This document shows positions 7,070 to 14,964 of a stretch of 22,287 nt of DNA, one piece after another. The first letter of the stretch is position 1. The number at the start of each line of letters is the position of its first letter. Under the pieces are notes generated by a model that did no database searches, was not told the DNA's origin, and saw only the letters and a program-made list of their open reading frames with translations. This stretch comes from Lachnospiraceae bacterium (GTDB lineage: Bacteria > Bacillota_A > Clostridia > Lachnospirales > Lachnospiraceae), in assembly GCA_017435025.1 (NCBI GenBank), contig JAFSFU010000034.1, positions 1 through 22,287 on the forward strand. Reading direction: 5' to 3'. The translations under genes and the position numbers were made by a program.

Positions 7070-8647
7070 ATGATGGAACTGATCAAAAAACATATTCATA
7101 TGAACCGTCGCGGTCGGAGTGTCACGGCACAGATCACGCTGGATGAGGATTTCAATGTGCCGGACATGATGGATGACGTGGAAGAACTGGTGATGGAAAG
7201 CGGCGAGATTCTTATCGAGTCTGTGAAAAACCAGGGAGAGAGAGCAATCGTGAAAGGGAAAATGGCCTTCCGGGTTCTCTACCGGTCGCCATCTGGTTCG
7301 ATGATGACACTGGCAGGGAATATACCATTTGATGAGGGGATCAACATGCCGGAACTGGGGAGCGAGGATCAGGTACGGGTCAATTGGGAACTGGATGATC
7401 TGCATATCAGCACTATCAATTCCAGAAAACTGGATGTGAAAGCTCTTGTAACTTTGATGCTGCAGGGAGAGGGTATTGAGACAGTCACAGCAGCGGAGGA
7501 CGTGCGGTCGGACGGAGCGGTGGAGACACTGAAGCGTGAGATCGATGTGGCAGAACTGGCAGTGCGGAGAAAAGATACCTTCCGCGTGAAGGAGGTCCTG
7601 ACATTGCCCGGAAATAAGCCGGATATGGATAAGCTGCTCTGGCAGGATATGAAACTTCGAGCGGTCAGTACAAAACCGTTGGATGGACGGATTCATTTGG
7701 AAGGCGAAGTTTTGGTGTTCGTCGTGTACTCAGGAGCAGACAGTCAGATACCGATCCAGTGCCTGGAAGAGACAATTCCATTTTCGGGAGATGTGGAGCT
7801 GCATGAAGCAGATGAGGACATGATTCCGTTTATTACGGTGCGTTTGGTACATAAGTCCATGGATGTGAATCCGGATTCCGACGGGGAGATGCGGGAACTT
7901 TCCGTAGATGCAGTCCTGGAGCTGGATATCCGCCTTTATGAGGAACATGAAGTGGAGATTCTGAATGATCTTTATGCGCTGGACAGGGAACTTTTGCCGG
8001 ATATGAAAAAGGTATGTTTTGACCAGATTGCAGCGCGGAACATGTTGAAGCATAAGGTACAGGAAAAGGTTCTCCTGACCGGGGGGAATCGGATCCTGCA
8101 GATCTGTCATGGGGATGGAAATGTAAAAATTGACGAAGTGCGGATCGTGGAAGGCGGATTGCGCGTGGAAGGGATTCTGGAGACACAGATCTTATATCTG
8201 ACAGCCGAGGATCATTCTCCTGTAGCAGTACATAAGGAGCTGATCCCATTCCAGGTGGAGGCAGAAGTTCCCGGAATCCATGCAGACAGCATGTATCAGC
8301 TGGAAGCAGGGCTGGAACAGCTCTCGGCCGTTATGCTGGGCGGGGATACCGCAGAGATCAAGGCAGTTCTGACGATGGATGTTTTTGTTTTGAATCCGGT
8401 CTGCGAGCAGGTGATCTTTGGGATTCAGGAGGAGCCACTGGATATGGAGGCGTTAAAAAAGATGCCGGGAATGGTTGGATACGTGGTACAGCCGGGGGAT
8501 TCTTTGTGGAAGATCGCACGAAAATTCCATACCAGTGTGGAAGAGATCATGGAGACCAACGGCCTGATCGGCAGCACCATCCATCCGGGAGACAGACTGA
8601 TCCTGATGAAAAAGATCCGGCAGGATTTCTTACGAAAATTTTCATAA
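7070..8647 (+). CDS. SPOCS (DUF3794) and LysM domain spore protein
   Basis: This protein of about 525 aa has beta-rich repeated segments typical of SPOCS/DUF3794 proteins of spore-forming Clostridia. It ends with a LysM domain: G-Y-V-V-Q-P-G-D-S-L-W-K-I-A, then N-G-L, then I-H-P-G-D-R-L (about 470-515). LysM binds N-acetylglucosamine in peptidoglycan, so the protein is expected at the spore envelope. SPOCS repeats occur in proteins such as SpoIVA-interacting coat or cortex factors; its precise role is not known. There is no signal peptide, consistent with assembly from the mother cell. An in-frame TTG at 7055 exists, but ATG 7070 has GGTGG 8 bases before it. The start follows directly on a terminator hairpin, which is unusual for a gene needing its own expression. 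No promoter inside the hairpin region was recognised. Confidence 0.85.
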   Translation: MMELIKKHIHMNRRGRSVTAQITLDEDFNVPDMMDDVEELVMESGEILIESVKNQGERAIVKGKMAFRVLYRSPSGSMMTLAGNIPFDEGINMPELGSEDQVRVNWELDDLHISTINSRKLDVKALVTLMLQGEGIETVTAAEDVRSDGAVETLKREIDVAELAVRRKDTFRVKEVLTLPGNKPDMDKLLWQDMKLRAVSTKPLDGRIHLEGEVLVFVVYSGADSQIPIQCLEETIPFSGDVELHEADEDMIPFITVRLVHKSMDVNPDSDGEMRELSVDAVLELDIRLYEEHEVEILNDLYALDRELLPDMKKVCFDQIAARNMLKHKVQEKVLLTGGNRILQICHGDGNVKIDEVRIVEGGLRVEGILETQILYLTAEDHSPVAVHKELIPFQVEAEVPGIHADSMYQLEAGLEQLSAVMLGGDTAEIKAVLTMDVFVLNPVCEQVIFGIQEEPLDMEALKKMPGMVGYVVQPGDSLWKIARKFHTSVEEIMETNGLIGSTIHPGDRLILMKKIRQDFLRKFS

Positions 8648-8677
8648 TTCTTTAGAAAATTGTGACAGAATGAAAGG

Positions 8678-8705
8678 TTGCATTTCGGAGAAAATACCAT
8701 ATAAT
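8678..8705 (+). promoter_or_regulatory. Promoter of the GIY-YIG / carboxypeptidase pair
   Basis: TTGCAT (8678-8683) and a perfect TATAAT (8700-8705) are 16 bp apart. The start codon is about 136 bases further on, leaving a long leader. Confidence 0.65.
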
Positions 8706-8711
8706 AGAGTA

Positions 8712-8847
8712 TAAGCCGGAAGTCATTGATAGCGAAAACGCATCCGGCCGGTGCTTTATATAGATCCGGAGCATGTGATATGCCCGGGACGGTAGTGACA
8801 GGCTTGCAGATGCCATTACCGTTTACATAGAAAAGGACGGTTGGAGC
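8712..8847 (+). other. Long, potentially structured 5' leader
   Basis: The leader between promoter and ATG can form several short stems: GCCGGA with TCCGGC around 8716-8750, GCAT with ATGC (8771-8783), and ACGGTAGTG (8789-8797) with CATTACCGT (8814-8822, one mismatch). I do not recognise any named riboswitch class, and there is no T run for a terminator. Confidence 0.3.
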
Positions 8848-9141
8848 ATGAATTACACCTATCTGCTGGAATGTGCAGATCATACACTGTATTGTGGCTG
8901 GACCAATGATCTGGAAAAACGGGTGAAGGCCCATAATTCCGGGCTAGGTGCAAAATATACAAAAGCAAGAAGACCGGTAGTACTGGTTTATTATGAGGAA
9001 TTTCAGACGAAGGAAGAGGCAATGCGCCGTGAGTTTGCTATTAAAAAACTCACAAGAAAAGAGAAGGAGCGTCTGATAAAAGGAACCTGTGCAGCAGGTG
9101 AAACAAAGGAACAACTGGGAGGAAATGAGAGTGAAACGTAG
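8848..9141 (+). CDS. GIY-YIG superfamily protein (UPF0213, YhbQ/YazA-like)
   Basis: This 97-aa single-domain protein starts with Y-T-Y-L-L-E-C, where the GIY half of the motif is Y-T-Y-L-L and Y-C-G-W-T-N-D is the YIG half. Further on it has [10 protein letters not shown] and a basic helix [11 protein letters not shown] that carries the conserved Arg and Glu of the nuclease fold. This matches the small UPF0213 family, whose members act on or bind DNA; the physiological role is not settled. A weak ribosome binding site (TTGGAG) lies before the ATG. Its last 17 bases overlap the carboxypeptidase gene, so translation of the two is likely coupled. Confidence 0.88.
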   Translation: MNYTYLLECADHTLYCGWTNDLEKRVKAHNSGLGAKYTKARRPVVLVYYEEFQTKEEAMRREFAIKKLTRKEKERLIKGTCAAGETKEQLGGNESET

Positions 9142-10612
9142 ATTTGGAAGACTGTTCTGTGGAATTCTGGCATTATGTCAGGCGTTCACAATGACTGCAT
9201 ATGCAAAGCCGGAATGGCCGTATGATACCGGTATCCAGGCAGAAGCAGGTGCCCTGATGGATGTGGATTCAGGGACAATGATCTTTGGTCAGAACAGCCA
9301 TGTGGAATATCCACCGGCAAGTATTACGAAAATTCTTACGGCGTTAGTCGTTTTGGAACATGTGGATGATCTTTCGGAGACGGTGACGTTTTCGGAAACA
9401 GCTATGATGAGTGTGGAGGCAGACAGCGGAAACAAACTGAGTCTGGAGATCGGTGATACGATGACCGTGGAGGATGCGTTGTATGCATTGCTTTTGCAGT
9501 CTGTAAACCAGTCTGCCAACGCGCTCGCAGAGCACGTGGCCGGCAGTATCCCTGCGTTTGTGGATATGATGAATGAAAAGCTGGTAGAACTGGGATGCAA
9601 GGAGAGTCATTTTGAGAACCCGTCCGGTCTTAACGGTGATACACAGAACGTTTCGGCGTATGATATGTGTCTGATCGCATCTGCAGCTTACAGCAATGAA
9701 AAGTTGTTGGAGATCAGCTCCACAGAGAGTCGTAAGATTGGACCGTTAAATCAGCATCCGGATGGAATTACAGTAAATCAGGAGCACCGTCTGGTCATTA
9801 CAGAAGATACTGACAGTCCGTATTACTGTCCGGAGGCAGTAGCCGGAAAGACCGGTTATCTTTTGAAAGCAGGCAATACTCTTGTTACATATGCCGAGAA
9901 AGACGGAAGACGTTTGGTGTCTGTTATCCTAAAGGGAAGTCCGCGTCAGTACTTCGTAGATGGAAAAGAATTGCTTCGCTTTGGTTTCGCTGATTTTTAC
10001 AATGTAAATATTGCTGAAAACGAGACAAGTTATGTGGCCGGAGATACTGCAGTGGAACTGAACGGTGAGAGTTATCAGCCGTCAGAGCTTATGATCGAAC
10101 CGGACCGCATGATCACACTGCCGAAGGATGCGGTGTTTGCTGATGCGGAACTGACACTGGCAGATATGCCGGAAGATCATCCGGAGAATGCAGTCGGTCT
10201 TTTACAGTATGTTTATAATGAACGTAAGGTTGGACAGGCGTACCTTCTTTTGAAGGATTGGTCTGCACCGGAAGAAACAAATGCAGCGGAGACAGATGCA
10301 GTGGAACATGAAGCTGCCGTGCCGGAAGAGACGGATGCAGCAGCGGATGCGGAACCGGTAGAGAAAACAGAACCTGAGGAAGAAAAGGAACCGATCAAAA
10401 TTAATTTCCCGGTTGTTCCGGTGGTGGTTATTTTGCTTCTTGCAGCAGTAGGAGGCGGCGCTTATTACTGGATCTCTAAGGAACGAAAGAGGGAAGCTGA
10501 GGCTGCTGCCAGACGCCGTGAAAGACGCAGACAGCGTCTCCTGGAAGAAGGAGCCGGTGCGGAGGAAGAGTTCAATCGTCTGTTAGCGGAAAAGAGAAAC
10601 AGGAAAAGATAA
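9125..10612 (+). CDS. D-alanyl-D-alanine carboxypeptidase (peptidase S11)
   Basis: This 495-aa low-molecular-weight penicillin-binding protein of the PBP5/DacF type removes the terminal D-Ala from peptidoglycan stem peptides outside the membrane. A signal peptide ends near A-Y-A (25-27). The three active-site motifs are S-I-T-K (Ser 66, Lys 69), S-A-N (130-132) and K-T-G (242-244). After the catalytic and PBP5 C-terminal domains come an Ala/Glu/Thr-rich linker (about 385-425), a transmembrane segment (about 430-449) and a very basic Arg/Glu-rich cytoplasmic tail. Most PBP5 proteins end in an amphipathic anchor, so the full membrane span plus charged tail is a variant. The start at 9125 is preceded by GGGAGG (9117-9122); an earlier in-frame ATG lies inside the GIY-YIG gene and lacks such a site. 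Confidence 0.92.
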   Translation: MRVKRRFGRLFCGILALCQAFTMTAYAKPEWPYDTGIQAEAGALMDVDSGTMIFGQNSHVEYPPASITKILTALVVLEHVDDLSETVTFSETAMMSVEADSGNKLSLEIGDTMTVEDALYALLLQSVNQSANALAEHVAGSIPAFVDMMNEKLVELGCKESHFENPSGLNGDTQNVSAYDMCLIASAAYSNEKLLEISSTESRKIGPLNQHPDGITVNQEHRLVITEDTDSPYYCPEAVAGKTGYLLKAGNTLVTYAEKDGRRLVSVILKGSPRQYFVDGKELLRFGFADFYNVNIAENETSYVAGDTAVELNGESYQPSELMIEPDRMITLPKDAVFADAELTLADMPEDHPENAVGLLQYVYNERKVGQAYLLLKDWSAPEETNAAETDAVEHEAAVPEETDAAADAEPVEKTEPEEEKEPIKINFPVVPVVVILLLAAVGGGAYYWISKERKREAEAAARRRERRRQRLLEEGAGAEEEFNRLLAEKRNRKR

Positions 10613-10618
10613 TGAAAT

Positions 10619-10647
10619 AAGAGTTCCGCTGTTTAGGCGGAACTCTT
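10619..10647. terminator. Shared hairpin between convergent genes
   Basis: AAGAGTTCCGC (10619-10629) and GCGGAACTCTT (10637-10647) form a perfect 11-bp stem with a 7-base loop between the convergent carboxypeptidase and hemolysin III-like genes. T runs on both sides are poor, so it may work as a weak two-way terminator. Confidence 0.6.
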
Positions 10648-10677
10648 GTGTTATAACCGGATGAAGATTCAGATTTT

Positions 10678-11331
10678 TTAAACTGCGACATATTGAAACA
10701 TCATCACATAATGGCAGAAACTGCCTCCCATGACAAACAGATGAAAGATTTCGTGGGATCCGAAGTTGCTGTGTTTTGAGTTGAAGATGGGAAGTTTCAG
10801 GGCATAAATGATGCCGCCGATGGTATAGATGATGCCGCCTGCCAGAAGCCATAAAAAGGCACCGCGAGTCAGGGATGCCAGAATGGTCCGTATCGCAGAT
10901 AAGCAGACCCAGCCCATGGCAATATAAATACAGGAGGAGAACCACTTTGGGCAGTTGATCCAAAAGGCTTTGATCAGGATTCCTGCGATGGCAATGGACC
11001 ACACGATTGCAAGAAGTCGATAACCAACCGGGTTTCCCAGAACAATCAGGCAGACCGGCGTGTAGGTGCCGGCGATCAGTATGAAGATCATCATGTGATC
11101 GATCTTTCGGAGAATCTGGTTTACGTGTTCAGAAATATCGAAGGTATGATAAATGGTGCTGGCTGCATAGAGAAGAATCATGCTGCCAATGAAGATTGCC
11201 AGAGCGCCGACGCAGAACCATCCGGAGTGGTGGAGTGCTTTTAAAAGAAGCGGAATTGCTGCGATCATGGCAAGGATCATTGCGATGAAATGGGTCAGAG
11301 CGCTGCCCGGATCTTTGATGTGTAATTTCAT
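10678..11331 (-). CDS. trhA: Hemolysin III / TrhA (PAQR-like) membrane protein
   Basis: This 217-aa protein has about seven hydrophobic segments and the hemolysin III signature residues: S-T-I-Y-H-T-F-D (His 62), D-H in K-I-D-H-M (78-79), and the C-terminal H-E-I-F-H (His 193, His 197) with a later His 207. These His and Asp residues form the metal site of the wider PAQR/alkaline ceramidase superfamily. TrhA in Bacillus has been linked to membrane energetics and fatty-acid homeostasis; the haemolysin name is historical. On the minus strand GGAGG lies 7 bases before the ATG. It is the only minus-strand gene in the window, and its upstream region has two adjacent palindromes. Confidence 0.88.
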   Translation of the reverse strand: MKLHIKDPGSALTHFIAMILAMIAAIPLLLKALHHSGWFCVGALAIFIGSMILLYAASTIYHTFDISEHVNQILRKIDHMMIFILIAGTYTPVCLIVLGNPVGYRLLAIVWSIAIAGILIKAFWINCPKWFSSCIYIAMGWVCLSAIRTILASLTRGAFLWLLAGGIIYTIGGIIYALKLPIFNSKHSNFGSHEIFHLFVMGGSFCHYVMMFQYVAV

Positions 11332-11373
11332 GTTGTGACCTCCAGGTTGAAAAATTTAGATTCAAACTCTCAT

Positions 11374-11414
11374 AAAATATCGATATTTTAACATGTAGTT
11401 TTTAAAACTATGTT
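11374..11414. repeat. Two adjacent palindromes in a divergent promoter region
   Basis: AAAATATCGATATTTT (11374-11389) is a perfect 16-bp palindrome. It abuts a second imperfect one, in which AACATGTAGTTTT pairs with AAAACTATGTT (11390-11414, one extra G). They lie between the divergent hemolysin III-like and RluA-like genes. A TATAAT at 11421-11426 could be a -10 for the plus-strand gene, although no good -35 is seen. They may be operator sites or simple AT-rich cruciform sequence. Confidence 0.5.
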
Positions 11415-11489
11415 ATAGAATATAATATACCACTTCTGCGTCTGTTATGCAAGAAGTTATTTTGAAAATCAATTTATTTAGGAGTACCT

Positions 11490-12185
11490 ATGTTAAAAGT
11501 GTTATATGAAGACAAAGATATCATTGTGGTGGTCAAACCGGCCGGGGTAGAATCACAGGCGGCCAAAAAGTTTGCACCGGATATGCTCAGTGAGATCCGT
11601 AAACATATGGTTATCAACAAATTATGCACACCGGGAAAGGAACCATATGTGGCGGTTATCCACAGGCTGGACAAGCCGGTGTCCGGCGTTATGGTTTATG
11701 CAAAGTCGAAAAAGGCTGCAGCTGTGCTGAGTGAGCAGGTTCAAAACCACAAAATGGAAAAATTTTATGAGGCAGTTGTATGTGGAAAACCTGTGAATCA
11801 TGTGGATAACTTTGTGGATTACTTAAAGAAAACAGTGGATGGGAATTATTCACAGGTTGTGGATAAGGGGGAAAAGGATGCAAAGAGGGCAGAATTGTCC
11901 TATGAATGGAAACATACGGTGGAAACGCCGGAGGGACTGTTAAGTCTGGTTCGCATTCACCTGAAGACAGGAAGACACCATCAGATCCGTGTGCAGTTTT
12001 CCTCTCGTGATTTGCCGCTTTACGGCGATGGCCGTTATAATCCGGCTTTCGCAGGAACCGGAAGAGTTCCGCTTGCTCTTTGTGCGGTATCTCTCGCATT
12101 CACCCATCCGACTACCGGAAAATGGATGGAATTTTCCATGGAACCTTCCGGAAGTGCATTTGATAAATTCAAAGGTTTGGAATAA
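11490..12185 (+). CDS. RluA-family rRNA/tRNA pseudouridine synthase
   Basis: This 231-aa cytosolic enzyme converts uridine in structured RNA to pseudouridine. The catalytic motif H-R-L-D-K-P-V-S-G holds the nucleophile Asp 61. G-R-x-H-Q-I-R-V near 162-169 and L-Y-G-D-x-R-Y after it are typical of RluA/RluC/RluD proteins. There is no S4 domain at the N-terminus, which suggests a small single-domain member like RluA or TruC; the target base cannot be read from sequence. The ribosome binding site GGAG lies before the ATG. It is followed after 66 bases by the ytvI gene. Confidence 0.9.
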   Translation: MLKVLYEDKDIIVVVKPAGVESQAAKKFAPDMLSEIRKHMVINKLCTPGKEPYVAVIHRLDKPVSGVMVYAKSKKAAAVLSEQVQNHKMEKFYEAVVCGKPVNHVDNFVDYLKKTVDGNYSQVVDKGEKDAKRAELSYEWKHTVETPEGLLSLVRIHLKTGRHHQIRVQFSSRDLPLYGDGRYNPAFAGTGRVPLALCAVSLAFTHPTTGKWMEFSMEPSGSAFDKFKGLE

Positions 12186-12251
12186 TCTCAGGAATCCGGC
12201 TTATACTAAGGACTGTACAAAGGAAGTACAAATCAAGAAGCGGGTGGTTCC

Positions 12252-13325
12252 ATGGCAGATCCTGGTAGAAAACTGAAGAAAATATGGTTGTTATGTGGAA
12301 TTACGGGGGCAGTTTATTTGGTATTTCGGTATCTGCTGCCCCTTGTAGTTCCTTTTTTGCTTGCATACGGAACGGCACTGTGTCTGCGGCCTTCGGTTCG
12401 CTTTTTCGAGTATCGTCTGCGGTGGGGCATTCGTGGAAAAAGATGTCAAGTTCCGGTAATCTTGATTGGAACTGTAGAATTGGTGATACTTTTGATGTCG
12501 ATGGTGACGGGAATTTATCTGCTGCTGAGAAAAGTATTTGAACAGCTCGATCGTTTTTGGCGTATGTTTCCCAGTTGGTTGTCCCGATTGGATGGGATAC
12601 TGACAAAATTGTGCAGGGATACAGAACGTATATTTGGATTGAAGGAAGATAGCCTTGTGAATGTTGCTGCAGATATGGTCACTGAATTGGGAGAGGCAGT
12701 GAAAGGAGCCACTATGCCGGCAATCATGAACAATTCCGTTGCTGTTATTAAAAGCCTGGTCGGTATATTGATATTCTTTGTATTGTTTTTTATTGCGACC
12801 TTATTGTTTTTGCAGGAAACGGAAGAGATTCGTGAGAAAAAGAGCGAATCCCTTTTTCATAAAGAATTTGCAATGATCGGTCGGCGGCTGGCGGTGGTCG
12901 GAAATGCATGGTTAAAAACGCAGATCATGATTCTGGCAGTAACTTCTGTTCTCTGTGTGATGGGACTTCTGCTGATCAGGAATCCATATTCGCTGCTTCT
13001 GGGAATCGGAATCGGTTTGACAGATGCTCTGCCGTTTCTTGGTTCCGGTGTGATCTTGATTCCATGGGGAGGATTTCTGTTGATTCGCGGGGAGTGGATG
13101 AACGGAGCGATTCTTCTTGGCTTATATGTGGTGTGTTATTTTGTGAGACAGTTCATGGAAACCAAGATCATGGGTGATAAGATGGGACTCTCCGCATTGG
13201 AAACGTTGATTTCCATGTATGTAGGTTTACAATTGTTTGGTTTTCCCGGAGTGCTTCTCGGTCCGGTGGGGCTTTTGGTGATCATGGATCTTCTCAATCT
13301 GTATTGGCAGGAGGAAAGACATTGA
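12252..13325 (+). CDS. ytvI: Sporulation membrane protein YtvI, AI-2E transporter family
   Basis: This 357-aa multi-pass membrane protein belongs to the AI-2E/TqsA-like permease family. Hydrophobic segments occur near both ends, with a large central soluble part. The family motif D-A-L-P-F-L-G-S-G-V-I-L-I-P-W is at about 256-270. Length and sequence style fit YtvI, a sporulation-linked member in Bacillus and Clostridia; what it transports is unknown. The ribosome binding site GGGTGG (12242-12247) is close to the ATG. Its stop codon is inside the -35 box of the next promoter. Other AI-2E family proteins look similar, so the YtvI label is probable rather than certain. Confidence 0.8.
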   Translation: MADPGRKLKKIWLLCGITGAVYLVFRYLLPLVVPFLLAYGTALCLRPSVRFFEYRLRWGIRGKRCQVPVILIGTVELVILLMSMVTGIYLLLRKVFEQLDRFWRMFPSWLSRLDGILTKLCRDTERIFGLKEDSLVNVAADMVTELGEAVKGATMPAIMNNSVAVIKSLVGILIFFVLFFIATLLFLQETEEIREKKSESLFHKEFAMIGRRLAVVGNAWLKTQIMILAVTSVLCVMGLLLIRNPYSLLLGIGIGLTDALPFLGSGVILIPWGGFLLIRGEWMNGAILLGLYVVCYFVRQFMETKIMGDKMGLSALETLISMYVGLQLFGFPGVLLGPVGLLVIMDLLNLYWQEERH

Positions 13326-13350
13326 CTTTGCCTCGATAGAAGATTACAAT
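13322..13350 (+). promoter_or_regulatory. Promoter of the DMT transporter - plsY - SDR run
   Basis: TTGACT (13322-13327) overlaps the ytvI stop codon, and TACAAT (13345-13350) lies 17 bp further on. The transporter ATG is 53 bases downstream. Confidence 0.65.
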
Positions 13351-13402
13351 AATAGAGCGGGGAGGAAATACTGCGCTGCCCCGGCGTACACAGGAGGAAG
13401 AA

Positions 13403-14299
13403 ATGAAAGTCTCTGAAAACAAATCCAATTTAATGCCCAAATTGATTTTATTTATCGGTGTGTTCTGCTGCTCCCTGTCCTCGGCTTTTGTAAAGACGAT
13501 GACAGCTCCCAGCAGTGTGGCGGCGATGTACCGTCTCGGTATGGCCGTTCTAATGCTGACACCGTATGTATTTATAAACAAAAATACAAGAAGTGAGTTA
13601 TTCTCACTGAATAAGAAAGATGTTGCATTTTGTGCTGCATCCGGTTTCTTCTTCGCGTTTCACCTGTTCGTGTGGTTCGAGTCTTTGAAATATACATCCG
13701 TGGCAAGTTCTACGGTTCTCTGCAATACGGAAGTTGTGTTCGCAGCGATCGGATATATTCTGTTTTTCGGAAAGCGTCTGAAAGCGAAAGAATTTGTTGC
13801 GATCGGAGTTGCTCTTTTCGGAACGATCATTGTTGCCACATCGGATCATAGCGGCGGCGGCAGTGAAAGTGCACTCTGGGGTGATTTCCTGGCTACATTG
13901 GCAGCGATCCTGATGGCAGCGTATACACTGATCGGAACCAGACAGCGTGATCATATCAGTACAACGGTTTATACATATATTTTATATTGTGTAAGTTTTA
14001 TCACTCTGATCGGAGTGGTTCTTGTGTCCGGTGTTCCGGTGTTCGGTTATGAGCCGATCAACTGGGCAATGGCATTCTGTCTGGCACTTTTCTGTAACCT
14101 GATGGGACACAGTGTGTTCAGCTGGAGTTTAAAATACCTGAAGCCGACGTACGTAAGTACTGCAAAACTGGCTGGTCCGGTCTTTGCATCCATCAATGCA
14201 ATCTTCCTGTTTAATGAGATCCCTGGTGTAATACAGATCATTGGTGCACTGGTTGTTATTGTTGGTGTTGGCATGTATGCGAGACAGGAACAGAATTAG
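13403..14299 (+). CDS. EamA/DMT-family transporter
   Basis: This 298-aa protein has about ten hydrophobic segments in two similar halves, the layout of the drug/metabolite transporter superfamily with two EamA domains. Recognisable parts are the N-terminal S-S-A-F-V-K and M-Y-R-L-G-M-A (family pattern R-x-x-x-A) and the C-terminal A-K-L-A-G-P-V-F-A ending in I-G-A-L-V-V-I-V-G-V. Substrates of this family range from amino acids to nucleotides and cannot be predicted here. AGGAGG lies upstream of the ATG. The plsY gene starts 17 bases after its stop, so the two are probably co-transcribed. Confidence 0.85.
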   Translation: MKVSENKSNLMPKLILFIGVFCCSLSSAFVKTMTAPSSVAAMYRLGMAVLMLTPYVFINKNTRSELFSLNKKDVAFCAASGFFFAFHLFVWFESLKYTSVASSTVLCNTEVVFAAIGYILFFGKRLKAKEFVAIGVALFGTIIVATSDHSGGGSESALWGDFLATLAAILMAAYTLIGTRQRDHISTTVYTYILYCVSFITLIGVVLVSGVPVFGYEPINWAMAFCLALFCNLMGHSVFSWSLKYLKPTYVSTAKLAGPVFASINAIFLFNEIPGVIQIIGALVVIVGVGMYARQEQN

Positions 14300-14316
14300 A
14301 ATTAAGGGGGGATCGT

Positions 14317-14964
14317 ATGGATGTATTGTTGTGTGGTCTGATGGGATATTCGGTTGGCTGTTTTAATCCGGCATATCTGATCGGCAGCAGAAAAGGGATT
14401 GATGTCCGGAAAGAAGGTTCCGGTAATGCGGGCGCATCCAATATGGTTCTTCTGTTTGGAGCAAAAGCCGGATTGATCACCGCTGTTCTTGATATTCTGA
14501 AAGCGTATTTTGTGACATCGCTGGCGGCATGTATTTTGCCGGCATGTGCCGTTGCAAAGGAAGTTGCCGCTGCATTCTGCGTACTGGGACATATGTTTCC
14601 GGCTACCATGAAGTTCAAAGGCGGTAAAGGTCTTGCCTGCATGGTAGGAGGAGTTCTGGCATATAATAAACGGTTGTTTATCCGTTTGGCGATTTTGGAG
14701 ATTGCCGCAGCGCTGATTCTCGATTACATAATTGTCATTACCATATCATTGGCCTGCATTCTCCCGGCACTCTATATCTTAAGCGGCGGCAGCCTTGCGG
14801 TCGGTATTTTGTTTGCGGCAGTCGGTGTGGTGGTCATTTATAAACACAGGGCCAATATCGAACGAATTGCCAATGGCACAGAGGTTCGTATCAGTTATCT
14901 TTGGAATCGGGAAAAAGAGACAAAGCGTGTAAAAGAAAACATGGACGAAGAAGAGGCAGTATGA
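14317..14964 (+). CDS. plsY: PlsY-type glycerol-3-phosphate acyltransferase (divergent)
   Basis: This 215-aa membrane protein has about five hydrophobic segments and the three PlsY motifs: G-S-G-N-A-G-A-S-N (about 36-44), G-H-M-F-P followed by K-F-K-G-G-K-G-L-A (about 88-105), and K-H-R-A-N-I-E-R (about 174-181). PlsY transfers an acyl group from acyl-phosphate to glycerol 3-phosphate, the first step of phospholipid synthesis. Motif 1 has Ser where the family mostly has Thr, and the tail is extended by a charged segment rich in Lys and Glu. It may be a paralogue beside a more typical plsY elsewhere. Its stop overlaps the SDR start as ATGA. An AGGGGGG ribosome binding site is present. Confidence 0.85.
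   Translation: MDVLLCGLMGYSVGCFNPAYLIGSRKGIDVRKEGSGNAGASNMVLLFGAKAGLITAVLDILKAYFVTSLAACILPACAVAKEVAAAFCVLGHMFPATMKFKGGKGLACMVGGVLAYNKRLFIRLAILEIAAALILDYIIVITISLACILPALYILSGGSLAVGILFAAVGVVVIYKHRANIERIANGTEVRISYLWNREKETKRVKENMDEEEAV

Noticed and set aside
14901..14960. Longer N-terminus for the SDR
   Set aside because: The added residues are inside plsY in another frame and have no ribosome binding site; ATG 14961 gives the usual SDR start.
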